A stretch of 64,000 nt of DNA from JAICYJ01 sp038212095 (lineage in GTDB: Bacteria; Actinomycetota; Thermoleophilia; Gaiellales; JAICJC01), in NCBI GenBank assembly GCA_038212095.1, contig JBBQUW010000003.1, forward strand, positions 90,488 through 154,487, given 5' to 3'. The notes under the pieces were generated by a model that had not been told where the DNA came from, did no database searches, and worked only from the letters and a program-made list of their open reading frames with translations. Within the stretch, counting starts at the first letter, position 1. Each line of letters begins with the position of its first letter. The position numbers and the translations under genes were made by a program. This document shows positions 41,566 to 49,845 of the stretch, one piece after another.

Positions 41566-42672
41566 CTAGGCCCCGGCCGGGGCGAGTGACTCGCTGAGCA
41601 GCGAGCCCAGACGCGCGATGCCCTCGCTGATCTGCTCCGGCGAGACGGCGCTGAACGCCAGCCGCAGCGACGATCCGCCACCTCCGCCGGCGCAGAAGTC
41701 GCTGCCCTTGACGAAGGGCACGCCCCGCTCGGTGGCGGTCGCCAGCAGCTGGCCGGTGTCGATCGTCGCCGGCAGGTCGACCCAGTAGAAGTATCCGCCC
41801 TGCGGCGTCGTCCAGCGCGAGCCGTGGGGGAAGTGCTCGCTGAGCGCCGCCTCCATCGCGTCGCGCCGCTGCTTCAGCTGCTCGGTGGCGCGGGCCACGT
41901 TGGGCTCGAACCGGCCCGCCTTGCAGTACGCGGCCAGGGTCGCCTCGGCGAACGTGTTGGGCGCGATGTAGGTGTTCTCGGATAGCTTCGAGAGGGGGGC
42001 GACCAGCCGCTCGGGCAGCACCATGTAGCCGGTGCGGATGCCGGGCGCCACCGTCTTTGTGAAGGACGAGGAGTAGACGACGTTGTCGCCGCCATCGATC
42101 TCGTGCAGCGTCGGCGCCGCCTGGCCCTCGAACCGCAGCAGGCCGTAGGGGTCGTCCTCCATCACCAACACGCCGTACTGCTGCGCCAGCTCGACCACAC
42201 GCCGCCGGCCCTGCTCGGGCAGCGAGACGCCGGCCGGGTTCTGGAAGGTCGGGATCACGTACAGCAGCCGCGCGGATGGGTGCTGCTGCAGCGCCAGCTC
42301 GAGCTGCTCGGTGTCGATGCCCTCGGCGGTCAGCGGCACCGGCACCACCTCGGCGCCGAAGCTGCGCAGCGAGATCAAGGTGCGATCGTAGGTGGGGTCC
42401 TCGACCAGCGCCAGGCCGCTGCTCGCGCCCAGGAAGAGGTGCTGGGCGAGGAAGGCGACGCCTTGCAGCGAGCCGTTCACCATCAGCACGCGCGAGCCGT
42501 CGACGCCGTGGCGGGCGCCGATCCACTCACGCAGCGGCGGGTAGCCGCCGGGGCCATAGCCCAGCGCGCGGGCGCCGTCCTCGCGCAGCGCGGCGATGGC
42601 CGCGGCCTCGAGATCGGCCACCGGCAGCATGTCGGCCGAGGGAACGCCCCGCGTGAAGGGGATCGGGTTCAT
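41566..42672 (-). CDS. class I/II PLP aminotransferase, LysN/MocR-domain-like
   Basis: 368 residues of the alpha-aminoadipate/aromatic aminotransferase group (fold type I). Substrate/PLP motifs: GYGPGGYPPLREWI (about 38-51), NGSLQGVAFLAQ, VIPTFQNPAGVSL with the PLP-contacting Asn, EDDPYGLLRF, the Schiff-base Lys in SSSFTKTVAPGIRTGY, and the carboxylate-binding Arg in SSLRLAFS. No DNA-binding domain. The start overlaps the sucD stop by 4 bases, so it is the third gene of the sucC-sucD operon; it may transaminate with 2-oxoglutarate. The substrate is not determinable. Confidence 0.87.
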   Translation of the reverse strand: MNPIPFTRGVPSADMLPVADLEAAAIAALREDGARALGYGPGGYPPLREWIGARHGVDGSRVLMVNGSLQGVAFLAQHLFLGASSGLALVEDPTYDRTLISLRSFGAEVVPVPLTAEGIDTEQLELALQQHPSARLLYVIPTFQNPAGVSLPEQGRRRVVELAQQYGVLVMEDDPYGLLRFEGQAAPTLHEIDGGDNVVYSSSFTKTVAPGIRTGYMVLPERLVAPLSKLSENTYIAPNTFAEATLAAYCKAGRFEPNVARATEQLKQRRDAMEAALSEHFPHGSRWTTPQGGYFYWVDLPATIDTGQLLATATERGVPFVKGSDFCAGGGGGSSLRLAFSAVSPEQISEGIARLGSLLSESLAPAGA

Positions 42673-43553
42673 CGCGTCTGCAACCTCGTGAAAGCCTTGG
42701 CAGCCAGTTCGGCTGCGGCCGTCGGGCTGTCGCCGACCTCGATGCCCAGATCCTCCAGCGCCTTCTTCTTGCCGCGGGCGGTGCCCGAGGAGCCGGAGAT
42801 GATCGCGCCGGCGTGCCCCATCGTCTTTCCGGGAGGTGCCTGGAAGCCGGCGATGTAGGCCACCACCGGCTTGGTCATGTGCTCGACGATGAAGGCTCCG
42901 GCCAGCTCCTCGTCGTCGCCGCCGATCTCTCCCACCATCACCACCATCTCGGTATCGGGATCGTCCTGGAACCGCTGCAGCACGTCGATGAACGAGCTGC
43001 CGACGATCGGGTCGCCACCGATGCCCACGATGGTCGAGTTGCCCAGTCCGAGGTCGGCCAGCTCTTTGCCGATCTGGTACGTGAGCGTGCCCGACCGCGA
43101 GACGAGGCCGATCCGCCCCGCCGCGAACACCTGCGCGGGGATGATGCCGACGTTGGCAACGCCGGGCGTGAGCGCACCCGGGCAGTTGGGCCCGAGCATC
43201 GTCACGCCGCGCGGCCGGATGTAGTTGTAGACGCGCATCATGTCGTGTGCGGGGATGCCCTCGGTGATACAGATCACGGTGCCGCAGCCGGCGTCGACCG
43301 CCTCGTAGATCGCGTCGGTGGCAAACCTGGGCGGCACGAACACCATCGCCGTGTTGGCGCCGCGCTCGGCCACCGCCTCGGCAACGGTGTTGAAGACGGG
43401 CACGCCGTCCACGTCCTGGCCGCCCTTGCCCGGCGTTACGCCAGCCACCAGGTTGGTGCCGTAGTCGCGGTTTCTCAGCGCGTGGAAGCTGCCCTCGCGG
43501 CCAGTGATGCCCTGCACCACCAGCCTCGTCTCCGAGCCGACGATGATCGCCAT
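42669..43553 (-). CDS. sucD: succinyl-CoA synthetase alpha subunit
   Basis: 294 residues. The CoA-binding Rossmann domain has the VVQGITGREGSFH motif (about 12-24) and PGKGG near 41, PNCPGALTPG, and the phosphohistidine in GHAGAIISG (about 247-255). With SucC it makes ATP or GTP from succinyl-CoA in the TCA cycle. It shares one base with sucC and four with the aminotransferase, a tightly packed operon. Confidence 0.95.
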   Translation of the reverse strand: MAIIVGSETRLVVQGITGREGSFHALRNRDYGTNLVAGVTPGKGGQDVDGVPVFNTVAEAVAERGANTAMVFVPPRFATDAIYEAVDAGCGTVICITEGIPAHDMMRVYNYIRPRGVTMLGPNCPGALTPGVANVGIIPAQVFAAGRIGLVSRSGTLTYQIGKELADLGLGNSTIVGIGGDPIVGSSFIDVLQRFQDDPDTEMVVMVGEIGGDDEELAGAFIVEHMTKPVVAYIAGFQAPPGKTMGHAGAIISGSSGTARGKKKALEDLGIEVGDSPTAAAELAAKAFTRLQTR

Positions 43554-44770
43554 CAGGCGGCCGTCCCTTCGACCAGCTCGATCACTCGCCGGGCAGCGCC
43601 CAGCATGGTGGCCTCGACGTGCACGTTGGCCGGCGCCGCGTCGGCCAGCATCGCGCGCCCCTCGTCGGCGTTGGTGCCGTCCAGCCGCACCACGATCGGC
43701 AGCGTCACCGCCAGCCGGTCGAGCGCCGTCAGGATGCCCTGCGCCACCTCGTCGCAGCGGGTGATACCGCCGAACACGTTGAACAGCACGGCCCGCACGG
43801 CGGAGTCGTACAGCAGCACCTCCATCGCGGTGGCGATCGCTTCGGCGTTGGCGCCGCCGCCGACGTCGAGGAAGTTGGCCGGGCCGTCTCCGTGAGCGCG
43901 GCCGGCGTCGGCCACCACGTCGATGGTCGACATCGCCAGCCCGGCGCCGTTGGCGAGCGTACCGACGTTGCGGTCACCCTCGAACCAGTGCGCGGGCCGC
44001 GGCTGGCCGGTCTCCAGCGTGCCGTTCTCGAGCTTGACGAAGTTGACGCCCTTCTCGTGCGCCAGCTGCTCCTGCGGGTTGGTGGCCTCGACGTCGCGCA
44101 TCCCGGCGATCTCGGGCTGGCGATAGAGGGCGTTGTCGTCGACCGTGTACTTGGAGTCGAGCGCGCGCACCAAGCCGTCGGTGGTGACGATCAGCGGATT
44201 GATCTCGACCAGCAGGGCGTCGGTCTCGACGAACGCGCGGTAGGCGTTCTCGATGATGCCGCTGACCTGCGCCACCTCGTCGGCGGGAATGCCGGCCGCC
44301 GCACACAGCTCGCTGACGTCGGCGGGCTGCAGTCCGGCCAGAGGATCGATGTGCCGTCGCACCAGCAGCTCGGGCGTCTCGGCGGCCACCTGCTCGATCT
44401 CGATCCCGCCGGCGGTGGTGAGCATGAACAGCGGCCGCTTGGCGCCGCGATCGAAGGTGATCGAGAAGTAGTACTCGCGGGCGATGTCGGACGCGTTCTC
44501 GACCCACAGCCGCCGCACGACGTGGCCCTTGATGCCCATGCCGAGGATGTCCGCCGCCCGCTGCTCGGCCTTGTCGGGCGTGGCCGCGAGCTTGATGCCG
44601 CCGGCCTTGCCTCTGCCGCCGACCTGCACTTGGGCCTTGACGACAACCGCGCCGCCCAGCCGCTCGGCGGCCGCCCGAGCCTCGGCAGGCGTGGTCGCCA
44701 GCGCGCCGTCCGAGACGGGAATGCCAAAGCGCGCGAACAGCTGCTTACCCTGATACTCGTACAGATCCAT
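43553..44770 (-). CDS. sucC: succinyl-CoA synthetase beta subunit with an insertion
   Basis: 405 residues: ATP-grasp domain (DLYEYQGKQLFARFGIP start; VVVKAQVQVGGRGKAGG at about 43-59; EINPLI near 205) and a CoA-ligase domain (NFLDVGGGA, GGITRCDEVA). Compared with the usual roughly 388 residues it carries about 18 extra around positions 247-265, between VNFVKLE and NVGTLANGAG. A TAGACT -10 box (44785 to 44780) lies 9 bases before ATG 44770, so the leader is about 3 nt. First gene of the sucCD operon. Confidence 0.95.
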   Translation of the reverse strand: MDLYEYQGKQLFARFGIPVSDGALATTPAEARAAAERLGGAVVVKAQVQVGGRGKAGGIKLAATPDKAEQRAADILGMGIKGHVVRRLWVENASDIAREYYFSITFDRGAKRPLFMLTTAGGIEIEQVAAETPELLVRRHIDPLAGLQPADVSELCAAAGIPADEVAQVSGIIENAYRAFVETDALLVEINPLIVTTDGLVRALDSKYTVDDNALYRQPEIAGMRDVEATNPQEQLAHEKGVNFVKLENGTLETGQPRPAHWFEGDRNVGTLANGAGLAMSTIDVVADAGRAHGDGPANFLDVGGGANAEAIATAMEVLLYDSAVRAVLFNVFGGITRCDEVAQGILTALDRLAVTLPIVVRLDGTNADEGRAMLADAAPANVHVEATMLGAARRVIELVEGTAA

Positions 44771-44885
44771 GCCCGCGGGAGTCTATCGGCGGTCACCGGC
44801 ATGGGCTCCGCAAGGCGGTATGGACCGCACTTACATATCCATAACAAAATGGACGCAACTTCCTGACATTCGGCACGGACAATCG

Positions 44886-44968
44886 CGGAGGACGCTGCGA
44901 ACGAACGTGCCCACACTTCGCAGCTTACCTGCCTCCTCCGACGGCCCGCTTGCGGGTCGTCGGTCTTT
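44886..44968 (+). ncRNA. possible structured small RNA ending in an orphan terminator
   Basis: In the 208-bp gap between divergent minus-strand operons the plus strand can fold as CGGAGGA (44886) pairing with TCCTCCG (44934), enclosing a perfect 8-bp stem GCTGCGAA/TTCGCAGC (44894-44901 with 44917-44924), followed by an intrinsic terminator. No plus-strand ORF precedes it. A promoter is not clear; AT-rich DNA at 44830-44850 is a candidate. No known RNA family recognised. Confidence 0.35.
44938..44968 (+). terminator. intrinsic terminator with no upstream plus-strand gene
   Basis: CCGACGGCCCGC and GCGGGTCGTCGG pair over 12 bp with one G-U, followed by TCTTT at 44964-44968. The T run is only on the plus strand, so it would not end the minus-strand gene at 44979. 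Its first three bases are shared with the outer stem of the upstream structure. Confidence 0.6.
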
Positions 44969-44978
44969 AAAGGGCGTG

Positions 44979-45188
44979 TCAGGAGGCCACGCGGAAGCCG
45001 AGCGCCGTGATCGCCGCGGCGATCCGGCCGGCGTCGACCAGTCCCGGGTCGAACGTCACCTCGACCTCGTCGCCGATGTGCTCGGGGACGACGCTGCTGA
45101 TCCCGGCCAGCGCACCGACGGCATCGCGCACGCGCCGCTCACAGCCGCCACAGGTCATGCCCAGCACCTCGAAGGTGAGCGTCTCCAC
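44979..45188 (-). CDS. heavy-metal-associated (HMA) domain protein, copper chaperone-like
   Basis: 69 residues forming a single HMA ferredoxin-like fold with the metal motif GMTCGGC (about 10-16) and the typical VTFDPGLVDAGRIAAAI end. The CxxC pair binds Cu(I) or similar soft metals. GTG 45188 lies 13 bases after the stop of the cytochrome c gene, in the same operon, so a role in supplying copper to the respiratory chain is possible but inferred. Confidence 0.85.
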   Translation of the reverse strand: METLTFEVLGMTCGGCERRVRDAVGALAGISSVVPEHIGDEVEVTFDPGLVDAGRIAAAITALGFRVAS

Positions 45189-45201
45189 CGCCGCAGCGCG
45201 C

Positions 45202-45606
45202 CTACTGCTGCTTGGCCAGGCTGACCGCGGCCACCGACGCCACGTACGCCGCCACGTCCTGGGCATTCTGGCCGGAGAGCAGGCCGGCGGGCATCGGCGC
45301 AGGGCGGGCCAGCGGGAATCCGAGCTGGATCTGCTCGCGTACCAGCGCCTCGAACGAGGTGTTTTGGAAACCATTCAGGCGTGGCTGCAGGTACGCATCA
45401 TCCAGGTTTGGCCCGATCACGCCCTTTGTGCCTGCATCCGCCAGCGTGTGGCAGCCACCGCACGTGGCGGTGAACAGCTTCTTGCCATTGGCCAGGTCGG
45501 CCTGGCCAGATCCTGCGACGCCGGACTGCACTCCGCAGCCCGATGCGGCGAGCGCCGTTCCGCCAAGGACTGCGGTCAGCGCGAGGATGGCGAGCGGGCG
45601 TCTCAC
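45202..45606 (-). CDS. monohaem cytochrome c lipoprotein
   Basis: 134 residues. N-terminal signal (LAILALTAVLGGTALAASGC) with a lipobox-like ASGC, so the mature protein is probably a lipid-anchored exported cytochrome. The haem motif CGGCH is at about 51-55 after GKKLFTAT. A candidate sixth ligand is a Met in the APMPAGLLS segment, followed by the class I C-terminal helix (DVAAYVASVA). GTG 45606 lies 8 bases after a TAGGCT -10 box. Likely carries electrons to a terminal oxidase. Confidence 0.87.
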   Translation of the reverse strand: MRRPLAILALTAVLGGTALAASGCGVQSGVAGSGQADLANGKKLFTATCGGCHTLADAGTKGVIGPNLDDAYLQPRLNGFQNTSFEALVREQIQLGFPLARPAPMPAGLLSGQNAQDVAAYVASVAAVSLAKQQ

Positions 45607-45617
45607 GGGCGCGAAGC

Positions 45618-46415
45618 CTACCAAGTCCCGCGGGCGCTCTGCGGGGGATAGGCGCCGCGCCACGTGACCGACTCGGCGGCGGCTGTGGCGCCGAGCGAGA
45701 GCGCGGCATCGATCGTCATGCCATCGGCGAGGCCGTAGAGCAGTCCTGCGGCGAAGGTATCGCCGGCGCCGTACGCGTCGACCAGCGGCGCGGGCGGTGA
45801 GACGGCGGCGTATCCCGTGCCGCCGGCGGCGCCCTCGGTGACGATCACGTGGTCGGGTCGCACCGCCAGGCGCCCCAGATCGAACTGCTCGCCCCGGTCG
45901 CGTCCGCTGCCAACCAGCACGTCGACGCGCACGCCGCTCTCGACCAGCGCGTCGAACCGGCGCGCTGTCACGACCACCACGCCGGCGCGGCGAGCCAACT
46001 GCAGCGTGCGGGGATCGCGGCCGGTGAAGTAGACGCCCGAGGCGGCGGACAGCTCGCCCCACGGCAGCGGGTCGTCGGCGGTGGGATGCAGGTTCTCGCC
46101 GATCACGCAGATCGTCCGCTCGCCGGACAGGTCGCGCATCACCAGCCCGCGCGTGTGGGGCGCCGGCCGCGGCGCCGCCAGCACCCGGATGCCCAGCCGC
46201 TCCAGCTCCTCCACCAGCGGCACGTCATCCGCGGCGGCGGTGAAGAAGCTGACCTCGGCGCCCATCCTGGCCAGCGCGGCGGCCGTCACCGCGCCGCCGC
46301 CGGCCGGCTGCACCAGCGGATCAGTCAGGTGCACGATCTCGCCCGCCGAGGGGATGAACGGGGCATCGGCATGCGTCACCCATTCGACATGGCCGACCAC
46401 GGCCAGCTTCAGCAT
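45618..46415 (-). CDS. PfkB family carbohydrate kinase
   Basis: 265 residues, ribokinase-like. The substrate-side GGGAVTAAALARMGAEV is at about 40-56. The C-terminal PfkB signature DAYGAGDTFAAGLLYGL (about 214-230) has the catalytic Asp in GAGD. Sugar or nucleoside substrate unknown. ATG 46415 is exactly seven bases past the end of a TACCCT box (46427 to 46422), giving a leaderless mRNA. It lies upstream of the cytochrome/HMA genes on the same strand, with only 11 bp to the next start. Confidence 0.87.
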   Translation of the reverse strand: MLKLAVVGHVEWVTHADAPFIPSAGEIVHLTDPLVQPAGGGAVTAAALARMGAEVSFFTAAADDVPLVEELERLGIRVLAAPRPAPHTRGLVMRDLSGERTICVIGENLHPTADDPLPWGELSAASGVYFTGRDPRTLQLARRAGVVVVTARRFDALVESGVRVDVLVGSGRDRGEQFDLGRLAVRPDHVIVTEGAAGGTGYAAVSPPAPLVDAYGAGDTFAAGLLYGLADGMTIDAALSLGATAAAESVTWRGAYPPQSARGTW

Positions 46416-46482
46416 GGGGCAAGGGTAGCGGCGACGCTGACCGGTCGTGAAAGGACGGCCCGGCTCTGGTAGCGTGAAAGCG

Positions 46483-47325
46483 ATGGACCCGGACACCGAC
46501 GTCCTGATCTCACGACTGCGCGAGCGGGCGGCCGACTCCTCGCGACGAACCGACCTGGTGCCGACCGTCTTCGACGACGAGGTCGGCGGCATGGCGCACG
46601 ACCAGCTGCGAAGCAGCCTCGACTCGATCGCCGGCGACCTCGGTCTCCTCGTCTCGGCTATTCAGACCGGCTCACCGATCGATCCGGCCGTCCATGAGCG
46701 AGCGGAATCGGTACGCGAGAGCATGACCCGATCGGCGCCACGCGCGTTGCCTTCACCGGCAACCTGCGCAGCGGTCTCCCAAGCCGAGGCCCGGCTCGGC
46801 GTCCCGCTTCCAGACCTGCTGCGCCGCCTCTACCTGGAGGTGGCCGACGGCGGCTTCGGTCCCCACGCCGGCCTGCTGCCGGTGGAGCGAATGGCTGCGA
46901 CCTACGCCGAGCTGCGATCGGGCTCCCCCAGCGAGGTGGAGAGCGACGAGTGGCCCGAGGGCCTGCTGCCGATCGTGGCGATCGATGCCGGCCACGCCTG
47001 CCTCACCGCGGCCACCGGCCAGATGCACGAGAGCGACTTCGAGCAGACCGTTGACGACGGCACGTTCGGGCTGGTGATCCGCGAGATCTCCCCATCACTC
47101 CACGCCTGGCTCACGGAGTGGCTCGACGAGCCAGTCTCCTCTGCGGTGCACCCGGCGGCGCTGCACAGCTCGATGGTCGACCAGGCGCGCGAGTCGCGTG
47201 CGCGGATCGCCGCCATGACGCCGGAGGAGCGCGCGGCGCTGGGGCTGCCCGAGCACGGCTGGGAGCGGGTGGTGTGGGGCGGCCTGGGGCTCGAGCCGGA
47301 CGATCCGCCCGACACTGCCGCCTGA
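46483..47325 (+). CDS. SMI1/KNR4 (SUKH) domain protein
   Basis: 280 residues. An N-terminal helical stretch of about 85 residues precedes a SUKH-like core: AVSQAEARLGVPLPDLLRRL and YLEVADGGFGPHAGLLPVE at about 90-130, then IVAIDAGHACLTAA and a final WLTEWLDE helix. SUKH proteins are often immunity proteins against polymorphic toxins, but no toxin is nearby, so a housekeeping role is equally possible. ATG 46483 is chosen over an upstream GTG at 46447 because a TAGCGT box (46470-46475) lies seven bases before it. Confidence 0.75.
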   Translation: MDPDTDVLISRLRERAADSSRRTDLVPTVFDDEVGGMAHDQLRSSLDSIAGDLGLLVSAIQTGSPIDPAVHERAESVRESMTRSAPRALPSPATCAAVSQAEARLGVPLPDLLRRLYLEVADGGFGPHAGLLPVERMAATYAELRSGSPSEVESDEWPEGLLPIVAIDAGHACLTAATGQMHESDFEQTVDDGTFGLVIREISPSLHAWLTEWLDEPVSSAVHPAALHSSMVDQARESRARIAAMTPEERAALGLPEHGWERVVWGGLGLEPDDPPDTAA

Positions 47326-47419
47326 GCGCCGCGCCGGGTTGCGACATGTCGGCCGCGCCGTCGGTCACAGCCCATGACCGCACACAGCCTACGATCATCG
47401 ATGCCCGCCCGCGTCTTCC

Positions 47420-48478
47420 CTACGGCACGTACACCACCTTGCCCTGCACCTTGAGATCCTCCATTAGCTGCTGGCCCTTGCCGACCTCGGACAGCGGCAG
47501 CACCTGATCGATCACCGGCTTGATCGAGCCGGCCTCCACCGCCTTCAGCGCGGCCGACAGCTCGGCCTTGTTGGAGAGGTGCGAGCCGAGCAGGTTCTGC
47601 TGCTTGTTCAACAGAAAACGCAGGTCGGTCACGGCTGCAAAGCCTGTCGAGGCGCCGCAGACCACGATCCGGCCGCCCCAGCGCAGGGCGGCCATCGAGG
47701 TCGGCCAGGTCTCCTCGCCGGAGTGCTCGAACACCACGTCCACGCCCGCCTTCCCGGTGATCGCCTTCACCTCGGCCACCACGTCCTGGCTCTTGCGGTC
47801 GATCACGTTGACGGCGCCGAGCTCCTCGGCCTTCGCCACCTTCTCGGAGCCGCCCACGACCGGGATCGGGTTGGCGCCGAACAGCCGGCAGATCTGGATC
47901 GCGATCGTGCCGAGACCGCCGACCCCACCCCAGATCAGCACGTGCTCACCGGGCTGGATCTTGGCCCGAGAGACCAGCATCCGCCACGCCGTCTCCAGCA
48001 CCAGCGGCAGCGAAGCCGCCTCCTCGAAGCTGAGGTTCTTCGGCTTGGGCAGCACGTTCACAGCCGGCATCGTCACCATCTCGGAGTGGCCGCCATCGTT
48101 AGGTCCGCTCTGGAATCCCCAGATCTTGAACTGACGGCAGAAGAACTCCTGGCCGGAGACGCAGAAGTCGCATGTGCGGCACGAGAGGCCGGGGTGCACG
48201 ACCACCTCGTCGCCCACCTGCAGCGACGACGAGCCGAAGCCCTGGCCGGTGACCTGCGATCCCAGCGCCGTCACCACGCCCGACACGTCCGAGCCCGAGA
48301 CATGCGGGAACACCACCTTCATGCCGGGCATGCCGCGGCGCGCCCACACGTCGTTGAAGTTCGCGCCGGCCGCCTTGACCTCGATCAGCACCTCGTGCGG
48401 CTGAGGCTCCGGATCGGGGATGTCGGTGTAGTTGAGCACCTCGGTACCGCCGTGCTCCTCAAAGACAACAGCTTTCAT
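47420..48478 (-). CDS. zinc-type medium-chain dehydrogenase, enoyl-CoA reductase-like
   Basis: 352 residues of the MDR family. GroES-like domain with GANFNDVWARRGMPG and a four-Cys structural zinc lobe (CRTCDFCVSGQEFFC, about 94-108). Rossmann domain with LIWGGVGGLGTIAIQ (about 164-178), resembling the LVWGAAGGLG-type loop of crotonyl-CoA carboxylase/reductase and archaeal acryloyl-CoA reductase. The catalytic zinc Cys/His of alcohol dehydrogenases is not evident, which also favours an enoyl reductase. Overlaps the aminotransferase by 4 bases; last gene of the four-gene operon. Substrate is inferred. Confidence 0.8.
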   Translation of the reverse strand: MKAVVFEEHGGTEVLNYTDIPDPEPQPHEVLIEVKAAGANFNDVWARRGMPGMKVVFPHVSGSDVSGVVTALGSQVTGQGFGSSSLQVGDEVVVHPGLSCRTCDFCVSGQEFFCRQFKIWGFQSGPNDGGHSEMVTMPAVNVLPKPKNLSFEEAASLPLVLETAWRMLVSRAKIQPGEHVLIWGGVGGLGTIAIQICRLFGANPIPVVGGSEKVAKAEELGAVNVIDRKSQDVVAEVKAITGKAGVDVVFEHSGEETWPTSMAALRWGGRIVVCGASTGFAAVTDLRFLLNKQQNLLGSHLSNKAELSAALKAVEAGSIKPVIDQVLPLSEVGKGQQLMEDLKVQGKVVYVP

Positions 48479-49845
48479 GCGCTCAGCGCCTTTCCCAGGT
48501 AGTCGAAGTTGTCGATGTAGCGCTGCACGTCGTCCTCGCTGTGCTGCACGGACAGCGTCCAGTTCTCGGACTTGCCCCATGGCGCCATGAACACGCCGCG
48601 GTTGAACTGCACCAGCCAGTTGACGTAGGCCAGTTCGGCCGATACCTCGAGGTAGTCGCGGTAATTGCGCACCCGCTCCGCCCGGTAGGTGACCGCGCCG
48701 CGGGCCGCCATCACCGTCGTATAGCCGGCCACCCCGGTGCGCTCGATCACGCCCTCGCAGCCGTCGCGGAGGATCTCGCCCAGCCGCGAGAACTCGGTGT
48801 AGGCATCGTGGGTGAGGATCTCGGTCAGCGTGGCGTGCATCGCCGCCATCGTCAGCGGGTTGCCGTTGAAGGTGCCGACCTGGTCGATCTTGCCCTCCGC
48901 GATCCAGCTCATCACCTGCTCGCTGCCGCCGATCGCGCCGCACGGCAGGCCGCCGCCGACCGACTTCGCCAGGCACAGCAGGTCCGGAGTGACGCCGAAC
49001 GCCTCCACCGCCCCGCCGTAGGCGATCGTGGCGCCGGTCTTGACCTCGTCGAATGCCAGCAGCGCGCCGTGGGCATGCAGCAGCGCCTTCGCTCCCTCGA
49101 GATAGCCGTCCACCGGCAGCACGAAGCCGGCGTTCATCATCGCCGGCTCGACGATCATGCCGGCCACCCGGCCGCGGTACCGCTCGAGCGTCCGCTCCAG
49201 CGCGTCCAGGTCGTTGAACGGCACCACCTTTGTCAGGTTGACGTAGTCGGCCGGGAGGCCGAGCGTCTGCGGCACCGAGACGGGATCGTCGTAGCTGCCG
49301 ATCTTGTCACCGGGCGGGGCCACCGACACCATCAGAGCGTCGTGGTGGCCGTGGTACGAGCCTTCGATCTTGAGCAGGATGTCCCGCCCCGTGTAGGCCC
49401 GCATCAGCCGCACCGAGTCGAGCGTGGCCTCGGTGCCCGAGTTACCGAAACGCCACAGCGGCAAACCGAAGCGCTGCTGCAGGTGCTCGGCAACGGCCAC
49501 GCCCTGCTCGGTCGGCTGGGCGAAGTGCGTGCCCTTGCGAACCCGCTCGGAGACGACCTCGACGATGCGCGGGTGGGCGTGGCCAACCGCCATCGCGCCG
49601 TAGCCGTTGTGGAAGTCGACGTACTCGTTGCCGTCCACGTCGATCACCTTCGAGCCATGGCCCTCGGCGACGTAGATCGGATGCGGGTCGGTCGCCTGCC
49701 AACTCGAGGCGACACCGCCCGCCAGCGAGCGGCGGGCGCGCTCGGTCATCTCCCGCGACTTGTGATGGCGCTCGTTGAACGTCGCCTCCTCGGCCTCGAT
49801 CAGGCTCGCCAGCTTGCCGGCGTCGATTGCACTCGTGGTGCTCAT
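48475..49845 (-). CDS. class III aminotransferase, GSAM/beta-amino acid type
   Basis: 456 residues, fold type I, related to glutamate-1-semialdehyde aminomutase and beta-amino acid transaminases. Motifs: DVDGNEYVDFHNGYGAM (about 69-85), FGNSGTEATLDSVRLMRAYT (about 132-151), GSYHGHHD, DEVKTG with the PLP Asp, and Schiff-base Lys in LAKSVGGGLPCGA (about 287-299). Not haem biosynthesis by context, since neighbours are CoA-ester enzymes. ATG 49845 follows GGAGGTG. It overlaps the enoyl-CoA hydratase by 4 bases. Likely substrate a beta- or omega-amino acid such as beta-alanine; inferred. Confidence 0.83.
   Translation of the reverse strand: MSTTSAIDAGKLASLIEAEEATFNERHHKSREMTERARRSLAGGVASSWQATDPHPIYVAEGHGSKVIDVDGNEYVDFHNGYGAMAVGHAHPRIVEVVSERVRKGTHFAQPTEQGVAVAEHLQQRFGLPLWRFGNSGTEATLDSVRLMRAYTGRDILLKIEGSYHGHHDALMVSVAPPGDKIGSYDDPVSVPQTLGLPADYVNLTKVVPFNDLDALERTLERYRGRVAGMIVEPAMMNAGFVLPVDGYLEGAKALLHAHGALLAFDEVKTGATIAYGGAVEAFGVTPDLLCLAKSVGGGLPCGAIGGSEQVMSWIAEGKIDQVGTFNGNPLTMAAMHATLTEILTHDAYTEFSRLGEILRDGCEGVIERTGVAGYTTVMAARGAVTYRAERVRNYRDYLEVSAELAYVNWLVQFNRGVFMAPWGKSENWTLSVQHSEDDVQRYIDNFDYLGKALSA

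Noticed and set aside
46483..47325. SUKH protein as immunity gene of a polymorphic toxin system
   Set aside because: No toxin, secretion gene or toxin cassette occurs nearby; kept only as a family assignment.
48475..49845. Glutamate-1-semialdehyde aminomutase for haem synthesis (hemL)
   Set aside because: Similarity is to the wider class III family. The operon partners are CoA-ester enzymes and no haem genes are near, so the hemL symbol was not used.
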